Program-made: the position numbers and the translations under genes | Assembly (NCBI GenBank): GCA_902729315.2 | Contig: LR746265.1 | Span: 565,501 to 629,500 of the forward strand | Reading direction: 5' to 3' | From: Spirodela intermedia | Taxonomy: Eukaryota; Streptophyta; Magnoliopsida; Alismatales; Araceae | DNA length: 64,000 nucleotides | In this document: in pieces, positions 37,940 through 49,757 of the stretch | How the letters are laid out: each line of letters begins with the position of its first letter | Position numbering within the stretch: the stretch's first letter is position 1 | The notes under the pieces: generated by a model | The model's input: only the letters and a program-made list of their open reading frames with translations | What the model was told of the DNA's origin: nothing | Databases searched by the model: none

Positions 37940-38080
37940 ATTTATTTTTTGTTGTATTAAAGTCAAGTATTTATTATAGAGGTCAAGCCATGCTTAAGCT
38001 TTATCAAGCATACCCTAAATGGTGTTCATAGCTCTATTTGATATTTTTCAATCCAAAGGGCATGACCATCCAATAAAGGC
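37940..38080 (-). mobile_element. Ty3/gypsy reverse-transcriptase remnant
   Basis: On the minus strand at about 38080-37960 the frame reads WMVMPFGLKN followed after a stop by SYEHHLGYA. VMPFGLKN is a hallmark of gypsy reverse transcriptase. The frame is broken and no other domain is recognisable nearby, so this is a small fossil. Confidence 0.5.
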
Positions 38081-38093
38081 ACCTATTGTGGTT

Positions 38094-39480
38094 GGTGATG
38101 TGACTTAGTCATTGTATAATAAATTATATAAATTATAAATTTATAAACTAGAAAATAATATTTTTTTAATATTCAGAAATATTTATGAACAAATATATTA
38201 ATTATAATATTATTAATTTCAAAAATAAAAAATAATTTTCTAAGTCAACCATAGAGATGTAATATAATTTTGGGTAATAATTCATAATTTTTCACAAATG
38301 ATATGATTTTTTTTGAATTTAGACTAAGAAATAAAATTAGAATAAATTTTAAATCCATAAAAAAAGAAATAAAGATGAAGACGTTAAGATGATGTCAATA
38401 TCTTGAGGAATATGATTCAGATAGAAACAAAGTTCTATCCAGTGATTCTTACGTAAGTTATTACAAATAATTTAATAAGTTAAATTAAGATTTATAAAAG
38501 TTAGAAGAATGATAATTAAATGAAGAATATTTTAGTAACTTAAAATCACGTAAAGTATTACTAAATTAAGTAAAAATTAAGTTGAAAGTAGGAAAGATAG
38601 AGTTTTGGCTTCATAATAGCAATCATTAGAATTTTGTATGTTTGGAAAGAATATCATGTAATATCTATGGCTTTGAAGGCTCTTTTTAGACATAGACACA
38701 TGAATAATCTTAGATCTTCTTGTGAAGTCTAAAAATCAATGAAGTGATTCATCAAATCATCTCTTATGAGTGTCACATGGTGACGTGACTTAGTCGTTGT
38801 ACATTAAATCACGTAAATTTAAATTTTATAAAACTAGAAAATATGAATTTTTAGATATTTAGAAGTATTTATGAACAAATATATCAATTATAATTCAATA
38901 AAAATTCTAAAAAATAGTGGTATTTTTCAAGTCGATCATAAGGATGTAATATAATATTAAATAATTATTAGCTTTTTTTTCAAAGAATACTATTTTTTAT
39001 AAATTTTACACTAGAAAGTGAAAATAAAATATATTTAAAATTCACAAAAAAGAGAAATAAGGATGCATACGTCATGATGACATCAGCACTTAGCAAATGT
39101 GAATCGGACAGAAATAGAGTTCCACTTAGTAATTCTTACGTAAGCAATTACAAATAATTTAATTGATCAAATTAAGATATGTAAAAGCCAAAAGAATCGT
39201 AATAGAATGAAGTATATTCTTGATAAATTTAAATCATATAAATTATCACTAAATAAAATAGAAATTAAGTTAAAAGCACGAAAACAGAGTTCTAGCGTCG
39301 TGGCAGTAATGTGTCAGTGATGTATTGAAATCTTGAGCATTCGAAAGGATCGTCATGTAATGTCCACAGCCTCAAAAGCTCTTCTTAGACAAAGACGACG
39401 TAACAATCTCTAGATCACATTGCATAATTTAGAAATCAATGAAATGAGTCGTTGAATCATCTCTAATAGCTGTCACCTAG
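38094..39480 (+). repeat. Tandem duplication of a ~685-bp AT-rich unit
   Basis: Copy one (38094-38778) and copy two (38779-about 39480) are head-to-tail. Both start GGTGA(T/C)GTGACTTAGTC and share long matching blocks, including the ATTCTTACGTAAG stretch near 38445 and 39135 and the CATGTAAT stretch near 38655 and 39353. Divergence looks like roughly 20-25% by eye. The unit has no open frame. It may be a duplicated LTR piece, as gypsy sequence abuts it on the left. Confidence 0.8.
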
Positions 39481-40132
39481 TGCAGCAGAAAAATGGCAGC
39501 TTTATGACTCTCCGATGACTGTCATTTGACGGAGAAAAGCTGAATAAAAGTAAGACATTTGTCAAAGAGTTTCATCCTGAGGTCTGCACAACAAAAGTAA
39601 GCTATTCATCGCATCCGGTACCTTCTTAGGAAGTGATGACTTATCTCTCGGTAGATTGTCTTATTTCTGATGGTAGTTTGTTCGTCGATCAATTAGAAAT
39701 ATTTTATCTGATGAATTCACGATCTTTTTATCGTGAATTATTCAGTAATTTTAGTAACAATACTTTGTGAATCGTATTGACAAGATTTTTGTTGATGATC
39801 TAGTGATTTTGGTTGCTTAATCTTTCACCGATGATGTGTAAAAAAATCGTGATAATTAGATAAAAAATATGAGTTTTGGCTTTGAAACTCACGCTAATTG
39901 CCTGCCCTTTTTAAGAATGATGTGACACATTTAATAGTACGAAAATTTAATAATATATAGTAATATTATATTTTCGATCAAGTCTCTTTTGACCTTTATT
40001 TGTGTCAGCTGGAGCTGGAGGTACGGTTGGACACACGAAGGTTTCCTTCCGCGAAGCATCATACACAGTCACGATTGCGTACAAAAAAGGACTAGATGAA
40101 CTTACTTTCTTCATTATTCCGGTGCTCCACTA
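39481..40132. other. Upstream region of the 170-residue membrane-protein ORF
   Basis: AT-rich sequence becomes more balanced after about 40.0 kb. No clear TATA box or repeat is seen. The GC content rises sharply only at the start of the downstream ORF. Confidence 0.35.
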
Positions 40133-40645
40133 ATGGCTTTCACCCATCATTCCGGAGGAGGCTCCCCGGCGGCGCAGCAGCAGCCTCCTCCCGGCGGAGG
40201 GACCCGAGGAGGAGAACAAGACCGGAGGTCTTGTCAGGCGTTGGCTGCTCTTCTGATACCCGTATCGTTTGCTCTGCTTGTGGCTCAGCCGCCGCAGCCT
40301 GGCCGGCTGCTCTTTGAGGTCTACATGGCCTCTATCTTGCTCATGTTCTTTACCGGCATCCTCCTGATCGGACTCTCTACCCTCACTTGTGAAAGAGCCC
40401 CAAAGATGATCAATATGACTGTGGAGAAGCTTGCAAGTCTGAGAGCTTGGGCCACGTGGGTCGGCAGCGTGTCTCTTCTGGTGGTGCTCGTTCTATGGTG
40501 CTGCCTCCAGCTTCCCAGTTCGTCACTGATCCGTGTTGGGCTCCTCTTCGTCACCATGCTCCTAATTGCCACAACTCCCCTTCTCCTCCTCGGCTGGAGC
40601 GAATACAGGGCGAGCTCTCCACCCCCTATAGCAGAGCACCGATGA
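40133..40645 (+). CDS. Intronless small membrane protein, family not recognised
   Basis: A single GC-rich open frame of 170 codons lies between AT-rich flanks. The N-terminal ~30 residues are Gly/Pro/Gln-rich and probably cytosolic or disordered. Four hydrophobic segments follow at about 34-52, 63-81, 104-124 and 131-153, consistent with a four-helix membrane protein. A Ser/Pro-rich tail ends in AEHR. The ATG chosen is the first in frame. I do not recognise the family and assign no function. Its coding-like composition amid repeat-rich DNA supports a real gene, but there is no independent proof. Confidence 0.6.
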   Translation: MAFTHHSGGGSPAAQQQPPPGGGTRGGEQDRRSCQALAALLIPVSFALLVAQPPQPGRLLFEVYMASILLMFFTGILLIGLSTLTCERAPKMINMTVEKLASLRAWATWVGSVSLLVVLVLWCCLQLPSSSLIRVGLLFVTMLLIATTPLLLLGWSEYRASSPPPIAEHR

Positions 40646-41140
40646 GTAGCACCCAAATAACGTTCTTCTATGCAAGAAGAAGACTTTTGTATCGACTGAT
40701 GACTCTATCTAAGGGTGACAGAACTGATTACCTAGGGACCTCCGTCAGTCTCCTTCGGGGGATGTATCCATAAGGATTCATCTATCCCAATAACAAAGAA
40801 ACCTGACTTGAATGATCCTCAGCAGAAATTTCACAGCAGCAAAACTTCAATCAACGGTTCGCTGGATGGCGTCAACCAGGAGCAAGTTTTGCTACAGTGC
40901 AGCTTTTCGAATTTACTTCTCATGAGAGGAGAAAGGCACTGAATCCTTGTTTGCTTGTGTATGAGAGAGAGAGAGAGAGGGGGGGGGGATGCATAGAGAA
41001 CTGTAGAGAGAATGATATTTCATATCAGCACTATATGCCCTGGGGTGTAACATTAATCACCAAGGGATTCAATGCAAGAGATTGATTTTGGTCCAAGTTA
41101 CTATATCTACTACAACCAAAATCTAGACCATCGCCAAAAA
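40646..41140. other. 3' flank of the membrane-protein ORF
   Basis: A short GA repeat followed by a G run lies at about 40963-40988. No coding frame or RNA gene is recognisable before the inverted-duplication arm begins. Confidence 0.4.
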
Positions 41141-42670
41141 GAATACAAGATGGCGTAAAGAAGAGCACCTTAGTAAGTATATTCAGCATAGACGTCACAA
41201 TGGATTTTTTTATTTATCCTGTTCCTTGTCCTTGTAAAGTTTTATCTCATTCACCACTCTTTTAAAAAGGTAGAGATCAAAAGGGCTTCTGAATAAGATC
41301 AAACCCAGCTTGAAATAAATACTTGGCCATGAACCTGCTTATGAGAAGATAATTTTGCTGACATGTTGCAGGTCAGATGCTGCAAAAACTGATGTTAATT
41401 TCTTCATGAATTCAAACCGAAAAACCCTAATGCATTCCGAGGTGGAACACGAAAAAGGGAGAGGGATAAGGAATTTTAATTGGATATATAACTTCTCACC
41501 GACTAGAATTAATAGGATCATCTAATAAATGATAAAATATCATATTAGAAGATTCTGCATCCATTGACAGTTTCTTATATTCACCATTGGGATTTTAGAT
41601 AATATACTCAGAATAAGAAATCAGATTAACATACGGGAATCTGAGCATCTTTCAAAAAAATTCTGGAGCTGTCTTTTGCATTTGAAGTTCAGATTGAACA
41701 ATACTTAACATCATTTAGATCGATGAGCGCATCTGGTGCATGAACGCATAATATGCATCCATCATAAACATCTTCTGATCCATCCGCACAGAGAAACCTG
41801 GAACAGCGTTAAATCTTGCAATTTTAGGCGATGATAAATTCATATGACGGAATATTAGGTAACCCAAAATGCAATTTCAGCTGTAATCCAGAAATTTTGA
41901 ACTTCTCAATGAGCCACGGTTTAAAACTTAACAAGAGAGATAATTTTCACTTGAATTCAATGACGAATACAAAAATCATCTGAAATATAATAAAAAGACA
42001 CTAAAACTGTTATCAACGAATTAAAAATATATGTTTTTCTTGTATCAAATAAAGCCCAAGGGAAAAGAATATTCACTCAATTCTATATAGGAGTCTGTAC
42101 AACGAAGAATGCAAAAATACAAGTCAAAAAGAACCATACGCCTCTTAATCTTGCTTTCATGATCTAAAGAATTCAAGTTTCTTGTGCGCATATCATACAC
42201 AGAAGCAGGTGACTAGTTGGCTTCCAAACAGAACTTTAATCCACTTATAGCCCCACAACAATCTTAGGTTTGCTGGTGTTTGGGTAAGTGCACCTCAAAT
42301 ATAAAGGTGATCGCTAAGAAGAGATGGAAGACCTTATACAAATAGCAAGACTGTCACTTGAATAACACTCTTCATGCTTTCCTCTATCAATAGATGAAAC
42401 AGAATCAACCACAGACCCCTATCTTATTTGGCAATGTGTGACTATATACACCTTGTTCTAACGGCAATACCAATTTTCAAGAGAAAATGACAGCAGAGGC
42501 TGCTTGTTTCTTAGAAAAAGCATCCTGACTGCAAGTTTTTGCCGCTTTCAAGTTACTAAAAACGTAGTGATAGATCATGGATAATGAGGAGATTACCTGA
42601 AGTACATGATGGTTACGGCAGAATGAGAGCACATAAAATGTTGAAAAAGTCATTACTCCTTCCCAAGGAC
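41141..42670 (-). repeat. Left arm of a large inverted duplication (1,530 bp)
   Basis: The reverse complement of this block matches 62224-63694 at about 99% by eye. The only length difference is 59 bp that are present here and missing in the other arm. The block carries what looks like the 3' end of a gene on the minus strand: a terminal exon at about 41815-41715 ending AFMHQMRSSI and a stop. In this copy the acceptor before that exon reads TTGCAAG instead of TTGCAGG, which would shift the splice by one base. Confidence 0.9.
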
Positions 42671-45600
42671 AAACTTATAATTCATAAGTATAAATTAAGG
42701 GCAAAATTCAATGAAAGAGGATCTCTCAAATATAATGATAACAATTCAACTATTAAAAGATCACAAATAGAGAAATAAGGTGACAACAAAGATGAATAAT
42801 CTAAAATTGTAAGAAAATTGAGGTTGAAGGAACCATTGTAGCTAAAGTAGACATAACCTTAGAGAAATAAAGAGATGACTACTACATGGGAAAAACTAAG
42901 GAAGGCCATCACCAATAATGATGCACCTTTACAAATTGAGGATGTGTTATGGACCAACTATCACATTTGCGAAGAGCCACAAGATAGCATCTTTGGCCCA
43001 AATATGGTAGACTAGAGGCAAACATAAACACAACATAATCAAATAGTTACATAAGATTAGCTTTTTCTTGTAATTGAAGAGCTCAAGATGGTCAATCTCC
43101 TTTAGATGTTGACAACACTAAAAGGTCAAGTGCCCTCAATATGATGCGATGACTTCTCTTAGTGTGAGATTGTCATTTTCAATCATGCTGCAAAGGTGAT
43201 GATGGATGGTGGGCTACCTGCATTTTTCTCTAAAGTGAGAGGTCAACTAACTAAAACTAAAGTTTATTTAAAATATAAATATGAGCATTGATTAGAGTGA
43301 CATAAAGAGTTATACATACTAAATTTCTCTCTATATTGACTCAAGGAAAGTCTAAGTAGACATCTTAGTTCTTGTAATAGACAATTTTGATGTAATCTTA
43401 GGGTTCAATATTTTTTTAAAACAAATGTATGTGTTTTCTCACATTAAAATGAGATCCTAGTTGAAGTGGGTCGTCTTGTTTTGTTCTAAGGTTAACAAAG
43501 ACACAAGTAAGATCACAAATAAGTGTTTTGTGCTCCAACTGAAATGAGTTGAAAGCTTCCCATATCTCATGACTCTCCAAGAACTAGAGGATGAAGTTGG
43601 GAAGTAAGCCAAGGTTGAGAGAGGAGTACAAAGTTAACTTCATCTATAGGTAATATGACTCATTTAAGAACTTTGTAATACTATGTTGGTGACCCTTTCA
43701 CTCACTTTACTTCCCGTTGTGAAATAGATCATGTCATATTATTGATATAGAGAGGATCTGGTAGTGTAGACTCCCTTCAAGATACCTCTAACTCACCTCA
43801 AGACTTGTAAAAGTAATTAGATGACATGTTAGAAACAAGATATATCCACCATTTCAGATACCTTTTGATGCACATGATTTATTCTAATAGAAAATGTATG
43901 ACTTACTAGTATTGTTCATGGACCAATAAAAATTAAATAAGGTTAAAATTATTGATAAGTAACATATATTTATGTTATTCAAGTTAAATCTCAAGAGCAA
44001 ATATCACTAAGTACACATCAAGGAGAATAACCCAAAAAAATGTGAGTTACCTATTATAGGTCTTTTTTAAGTTCACCATAACATCCTTTGGACTTATAAA
44101 ATATGTCAGCTACCTTTGTCGTGAAAGAGTTTTAAATTTTTAGGACATGTGGTGGGCCACTAAAAGGTATAAAAGAATTGTAAGAGGGTCTAGATCATTA
44201 ATAACTAGCTGAGACCCCTAAGATGTATCAATAAGTTGCAATATGTCCCAAGTTTGGCTAATTATTACCAAAAATATGATTTATACATTTTTTTATAATT
44301 GACAATACATCTTTCATAATTGTGAAGGAAAGACTATAAATAGAATTAAATAGATGAATGTCAATGAACTTTTGATGAGGTGTAGAAAGTAATCATGATA
44401 TGACTTTGTCTTCTAAGTATCATATTTTTTCGAGTGATTTGTAATATACTCTAACACCTTATATTTAAGAATCATTTGCTGAAAAAAATCATAATAATTA
44501 TCGATACCTAAAAATATAAATATATTATCTACTAAGAACTAGGGTGATTGGTTCCTTCCTATTCACAAAGCAGAGTCATAGTAAACAATTGAAGACTACT
44601 TTGTTTAACTACTTTCAAAGTTTATTAGATAAATCAATTTATGAGTGAATTGATTTAATTAATTTTAATAAGTTATGTGTTATATATTATATATTAACAT
44701 CTCAATTTTATTTTAAACCAATATATAAATATAAATTAAGTTGAGAATAAATTGTGCACACCAGATTTTAGAGTGGTTCGACCAAATTCCTTTAACCTAG
44801 ATCTATTGTTAATGACTCTACCTAGATTCTATTATTCCACCACTAGAATGTAAATGACTCATGGGCACAACTCTTAATTACATCATAGACTCCTTAAGTT
44901 TATATATTTATATTAGAAGTTTGATTTCTAGCAGCCTACACCTAAACATGAGTGCACATGGTTAAGTTAAAATACACCTAAACATGCCACATACAGAACG
45001 TAGAAAATATAAAAACACAATGGTAAAAAATAAAAAAATCATAATACTTCTCTGTTTTAATAAACAGTTTTTGCTCTAAATTCATCTTTAAATCACCTTT
45101 GCATTGGCACCTATCTATGATACCTGTGATATATTTTCAAAGATAAAAATTATTTTAGTAATAAGGGTTGAGTTTCTAAACTATTTTGCCTTTATATGAA
45201 TAGATTAAATCATTAATTTTTTAAATCAATAACAAATCAACGACTTGATCATTTTCTCCTAAACTTACTTCATTTCATTAGAAATATGATTCTTTTATTG
45301 AAGACAATTGATACATAAAAATCAAATATTAAGACTTATGTTCTTTGTTGAAATAATTTATGCACTTCAATTTCATCTAAGACATCAATCTTTAATTCAA
45401 TTTACAACACATATTATTTATTTCATAATTTATAATTAATATTAAAAATCATCAAAATTATAATTTTTTAATCCATAACTCAATATTAGTGGCTTATTGA
45501 AAGAACTTCAAATAGTATACTTAATAGATGCATCATCAACATGACTTGAGTAGGAGTCAATAACAAGACTCATCACTTATTGGTAGAGCCACTGTATGTG

Positions 45601-45849
45601 ATCATCAACTTTATGTATATGATCATCAACTGTATGTAACATGTGTTGGTAGCTTGTGATGTCACCTATTACAAAAAAATATATTAAACATCACATGAAA
45701 GCCACTTAGACAATAATACACCATGACACATATCCTATAGTTTTGATTTGATGTAGAACAAAATATCAAATATGGTTTATGTTCACTTTTGCTTGATATA
45801 AAATAGATTGATGGAAGGCATCTGGGATGTTGGAACCTCTCCTAACATT
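42671..45849. other. AT-rich repeat-derived DNA
   Basis: No intact coding frame is seen. The 44.74-44.95 kb stretch, with its AGAGTGGTTCGACC motif, has the look of a retrotransposon LTR, but no paired copy was found. The region probably consists mostly of decayed elements. Confidence 0.35.
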
Positions 45850-45889
45850 CAAACAACCTTGAGAGTTCATGTTGATAGATTTTATCACA

Positions 45890-46250
45890 TGAGTTTTTAA
45901 GGTGGAAAACTATGACATGATACTAGTAATTGTGGACCATTTATCTAAATACACAACATTCATTCCCACATAATCAAAATGCAAGGCAAATGAGGTGGTC
46001 TGACACTTCCTATCGAATATGATACTTTGTAGAATACCTTTTGAGTTGCAAGCTGCTCTCTATTTGAGTTGACCAACAACAACCCTCACACCACTTGAGG
46101 TGGTAAAACAACAAGGGATAGAACACTTTCGAGTCATATATCTATTTGCCAATAACTTATTGACAAAGCTCTAAAAATGTTGACGCACATAGTGCAATGT
46201 ATGGAAAAGGATAATGACCACTACCGTCAAGAAGTTAAGTGCATAGTTAA
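45890..46250 (+). mobile_element. Ty3/gypsy integrase remnant
   Basis: From about 45914 the plus strand reads DMILVIVDHLSKYTTFIPT, a stop, then SKCKANEVV, another stop, and HFLSNM. This is the catalytic-core layout of gypsy integrase. A further block with similarity to the region after the core continues to about 46.25 kb with more stops. It is a fossil. Flanking LTRs were not found. Confidence 0.65.
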
Positions 46251-46599
46251 TGACTAAGTGATGATGATAATTCATGAAATAACACAAATTAAGATCATAT
46301 TAAATTAAGATTTCAATTATTTCTCCAATCAAACCTATAACAAACTTCTACAATAGTAAGATTTTCTGATTTCCATCAATAAAATGAAACCCCTCACTCA
46401 TAAATAATAAACTTAGACCATAGCATCTAATTAAAATAGCATAGTTTAATAGTGTCTTTTAATAAAGTGTTACATTCGTATGAATCTAAGATTTATGCCT
46501 TACCAAATTTGAGAAATATATGCCGATAGATTTGAAAAAACTAGAAATTTACAAGTAAATTTTCAGCACTCGTTTGGGCCTATCCTGTCTTGTATATAC

Positions 46600-46631
<32 letters not shown>

Positions 46632-47521
46632 GGAGAGAGAGAGAGGTGAGAACACTAGACGATTGTTGACGCCGTCGGCCCCAATTATGGGGATTTTTTC
46701 CCTCACTACACTCAAATTGCTTTTATTTACACACAAGGTAAGTGATTACTCACTTCGAATCTCCTCTCTCATTACTACGACTCTTCACGGACGCCGGAGC
46801 AGAACCCACCGCCGGTTTTTACCTCCCCAGCACCGGGTGAGTGACGCAATCCGTGAAGACGCAAACGGGCCCACCTCGAACGGCTCGGTCTACCGACGTA
46901 CCACTTCCTTAGCAAGTAGATGTCATTGACCGCACATATGCCACGTCATCAGGAGAGAGAGAGAGAGGGGGACGCCAGCGTGGTGCGCCAGCTGGGCGGC
47001 CACGTAAGACGTGGGCATCATACAATTTCTTACGGCACATTTTTTACTAGAAATCTGGTGATTGACGTTTAAATAACCTCTTTCAAATAATAATTTTCTT
47101 CTGACGTGTCGGCTATCCGTTACCTGTGCTGATGGGACCCACCATATCTTCTCTCTTCTAAGTTGCCGCCATTAATTCCTACAACGGTCAAAAACCCACC
47201 CTGGCATCGACCTTTCCACGCTCTCCGTGGGAGCGAAGCTGAGAGAGAGAGGGGTAAGCTGGAAGGGATTGGGGTGAGAATAACAGGCTCCCTCCCAACG
47301 CAAAAGAGAGCAGAGTGGGCTCCTGTTAGCTGGCTCCTGCAACGGTCATATTCTTCAAAATCCCGGCTGTCTCAGGGACAAAAAGGCCTCCCGACCGTTC
47401 CAGACTTCTGGGTTTTGCGACCCTCCGCTCCCCCTCAACAGGGAAGGAGAGATTCCAGGCCAGAGAAATAAAGAAAGAGAAGAGAGAGAGAGAGAGAGAA
47501 GGAAAGAGGAGCAGGGAGGAG
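46251..47521. promoter_or_regulatory. Upstream region of the JASON-like gene
   Basis: A TA repeat runs into a GA repeat at about 46592-46646. GC content rises after about 46.65 kb. A second GA repeat (about 47477-47499) sits in the probable 5' leader, 20-45 bases before the ATG. A short open frame near 46663-46929 has no recognisable domain and is not called. Confidence 0.45.
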
Positions 47522-49400
47522 ATGGGGTGCTTCCTCGCCTGCTTCGGAGGTCCCAAGGACCAGAAACGGCGGAAGGCAGTTCACCGGATTCCGCCGAGGG
47601 AGAGAGTGAAGGTCCGCCACTGCGATGTCGCCGGTCTTTATTTGGGTAGATCATCCATCGTTCTCTGTAATGGGTGATCTGGGTTTTGCAGGTGCCGGAG
47701 AGCTCTAGGCTTCTGCAGCCAATCTCCCCTCCGGCGCTGCCGCCGCAGTATCTCGGGAGCAGTCCGCTTCTCAAGGCCCCGCAGCTGCCGAAGCTCCTCC
47801 CGGCGGAGGCCTTGGTGCCAGATTCAAACCTGCAATTGAGGTGGCTAGATTCCTCCTTTGTCTCTGCTGTTCTACGAGTCTGATCCGCTTTCCGGAGGAT
47901 TCCCCTTTCCTCTTTCTCCGATGAACAATGATTTTTCTGGTTATCACTTCCGAGAAAACATTTTTATTCCGCTTTGAGAATCTTTCATGTTTATTGTTCT
48001 CCCCAGTTTCCTCTCCAGAGGTGCTAATGAGGGATGGAAGTCCAATCTGAAGAAGCTTCCCGACGGGAAATCCCCAACCCCCCCAGTGGAGTCGAGGTAC
48101 TCCGACTCGCCCTCATTTCTTCGATCTTCCTACCATTATTAGAATATAAGCGATCAAATCCTCTCTCTCTCTCTCTCTCTTTCTAGGAGGGATGAAGGCG
48201 GTAAGTCGAGCTTCAGCAGCCCGAAGAAGAAGGTGACCTTCGATTTGAATGTGATGACGTACGACCAGATCCCGACAGCCCACGACGGCGAGGCTGAGTC
48301 ATCATCACTAGAGGTGCGCGAAGAAGAAGAAGAAGAAGAAGAGAAGAATACCAGAGAAGGTGACGGGTTGGCTCCGCCTTCTTCGGCGAATCACAGATAC
48401 CAGAATTGCCTCACTGACGATGAAGAGGACGATTACGATTACAATGATGATGACGATTGTGATGACGGAGACGAGGAAGAAGAAGGAGGAGGCGACTGTG
48501 ACGACGGGGAGAACGAAGAAGAGGAGTCCTACGACTCCTACTTCTCCCTGCAAATGGAGAAAGAGAGGCAGCAGGCGTTTAACGAGGTCAGCAGCGCCGC
48601 GAAGCCCATAGCCTGCTGCTCCCCTGATCGGAAGCCGGCGGCGCCCGTCCTCGCCGCCGCCTCCCAAACCGGCGGCAGGGACAGGAGCCAGTACGTCCAC
48701 TCGGTCCTCAACCCGGTGGAGAACCTCTCGCAGTGGAAGTCCGTCAAGGCCAAGACTGGTTCACAGCCTCTGAAGAACCCTAGGAAGGAAAACATCTCTC
48801 TGGAGGGCGGATTAGAGCTTCCCGATTTCAAGCTCCAAATGAGGAGCCAGAAGATTTCGGGTGATTCGACCTCCCCGAGCCCCATCTCAGTAGATGCCAG
48901 CCTCTCAAACTGGCTCCCATCGTCTGGTAACCTGGAGAACAGCCCCTGTCGATCAAATTCATCCGTATCTCGCGAAGAACGCCCCATCTTGGGTGCTCTG
49001 ACAGCTGAAGATCTCAAAAAGAGCCCAGCATCGTCTTTCTCGCCCAGAAAGTCGCCGAGCCGGAGCCCAGATGACATGCCCATTTTGGGAACCGTGGGAA
49101 GCTACTGGAGCCGCACCAACCTAGAGAGAGACTCGGGCTCGTCTCAGAGATCCCCCTCAGACAACAGCACCAAAGGAATTCCCAACACCACGAGCAAATA
49201 CAGAGAGGTATCTTTGTAGCTCGACGTAGAGAGAGAAAGAAAGAGGGGAAGGGCGGTGGGGAGAGAGAAATGTGCACTGGTTCTGCCCGTGAAGCTCACT
49301 TTTTTCTATGTTGCAGGATAGGAGGGTGAACTGGCATTCGACCCCATTCGAGATCAGGCTAGAGAGAACTCTGAACAGAGGGGATGCCGAAGCTTACTAG
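47522..49400 (+). CDS. JASON-like protein
   Basis: Five exons (47522-47611, 47692-47840, 48007-48096, 48187-49207, 49317-49400) encode 477 residues. The N-terminus MGCFLACFG matches the MGCF start typical of JASON relatives. KKKVTFDLN lies at 123-131, followed by an Asp/Glu-rich tract (about 150-215). The end reads GIPNTTSKYRED then RRVNWHSTPFEIRLERTL, the conserved JASON C-terminal module. Arabidopsis JASON controls spindle and organelle-band position in male meiosis II and so affects unreduced pollen. Whether this copy has that role or is a general paralogue cannot be told from sequence. Cys3 and Cys7 with Gly2 could be lipidated, but that is only a suggestion. A GA repeat precedes the start codon. 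Confidence 0.82.
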
Positions 49401-49592
49401 TCTCCCTTCCTGTGGGCTTTGACTTTGAGAAATCTTTGAATGAAGGATGATCCTGTGAATGAAATGTGCTTGGGCTTTCGATTGTTCAACCTGTGGTATG
49501 TGTTTGGATGTGGGATTATTTAATTTTTTGTAGAAGGATTAATAAAGAGTTTATTTTTGTAATATGGGTTCATTTCTTCCTGAATGTGTGTG

Positions 49593-49634
<42 letters not shown>

Positions 49635-49757
49635 ATCCCTGGTCAAATGTCATTAGATCAATGATCACATCCAGCGGCCATCATCTCTCTCATATTGCCG
49701 TCGTCATTTGTTCGTCGTCTCTCTCGGAGGACAGATGGGATTGACCGATGCTGTCTC
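49401..49757. other. Convergent 3' ends of the JASON-like and DUF810 genes
   Basis: Two genes end tail-to-tail with about 357 bp between their stop codons. A GA repeat (49596-49628) lies in the middle. Both 3' UTRs must fit here, so they probably approach or overlap. Confidence 0.55.

Noticed and set aside
41339-41521. 60-codon frame identical in protein to one at 63314-63496
   Set aside because: The identity follows from the near-identical inverted duplication. There is no independent conservation, start context or domain.
48308-48700. 130-codon minus-strand hydrophobic frame
   Set aside because: It is the antisense of the Glu/Asp-rich tract of the JASON-like exon. GAA/GAT reversed gives Phe, Ile and Val codons.
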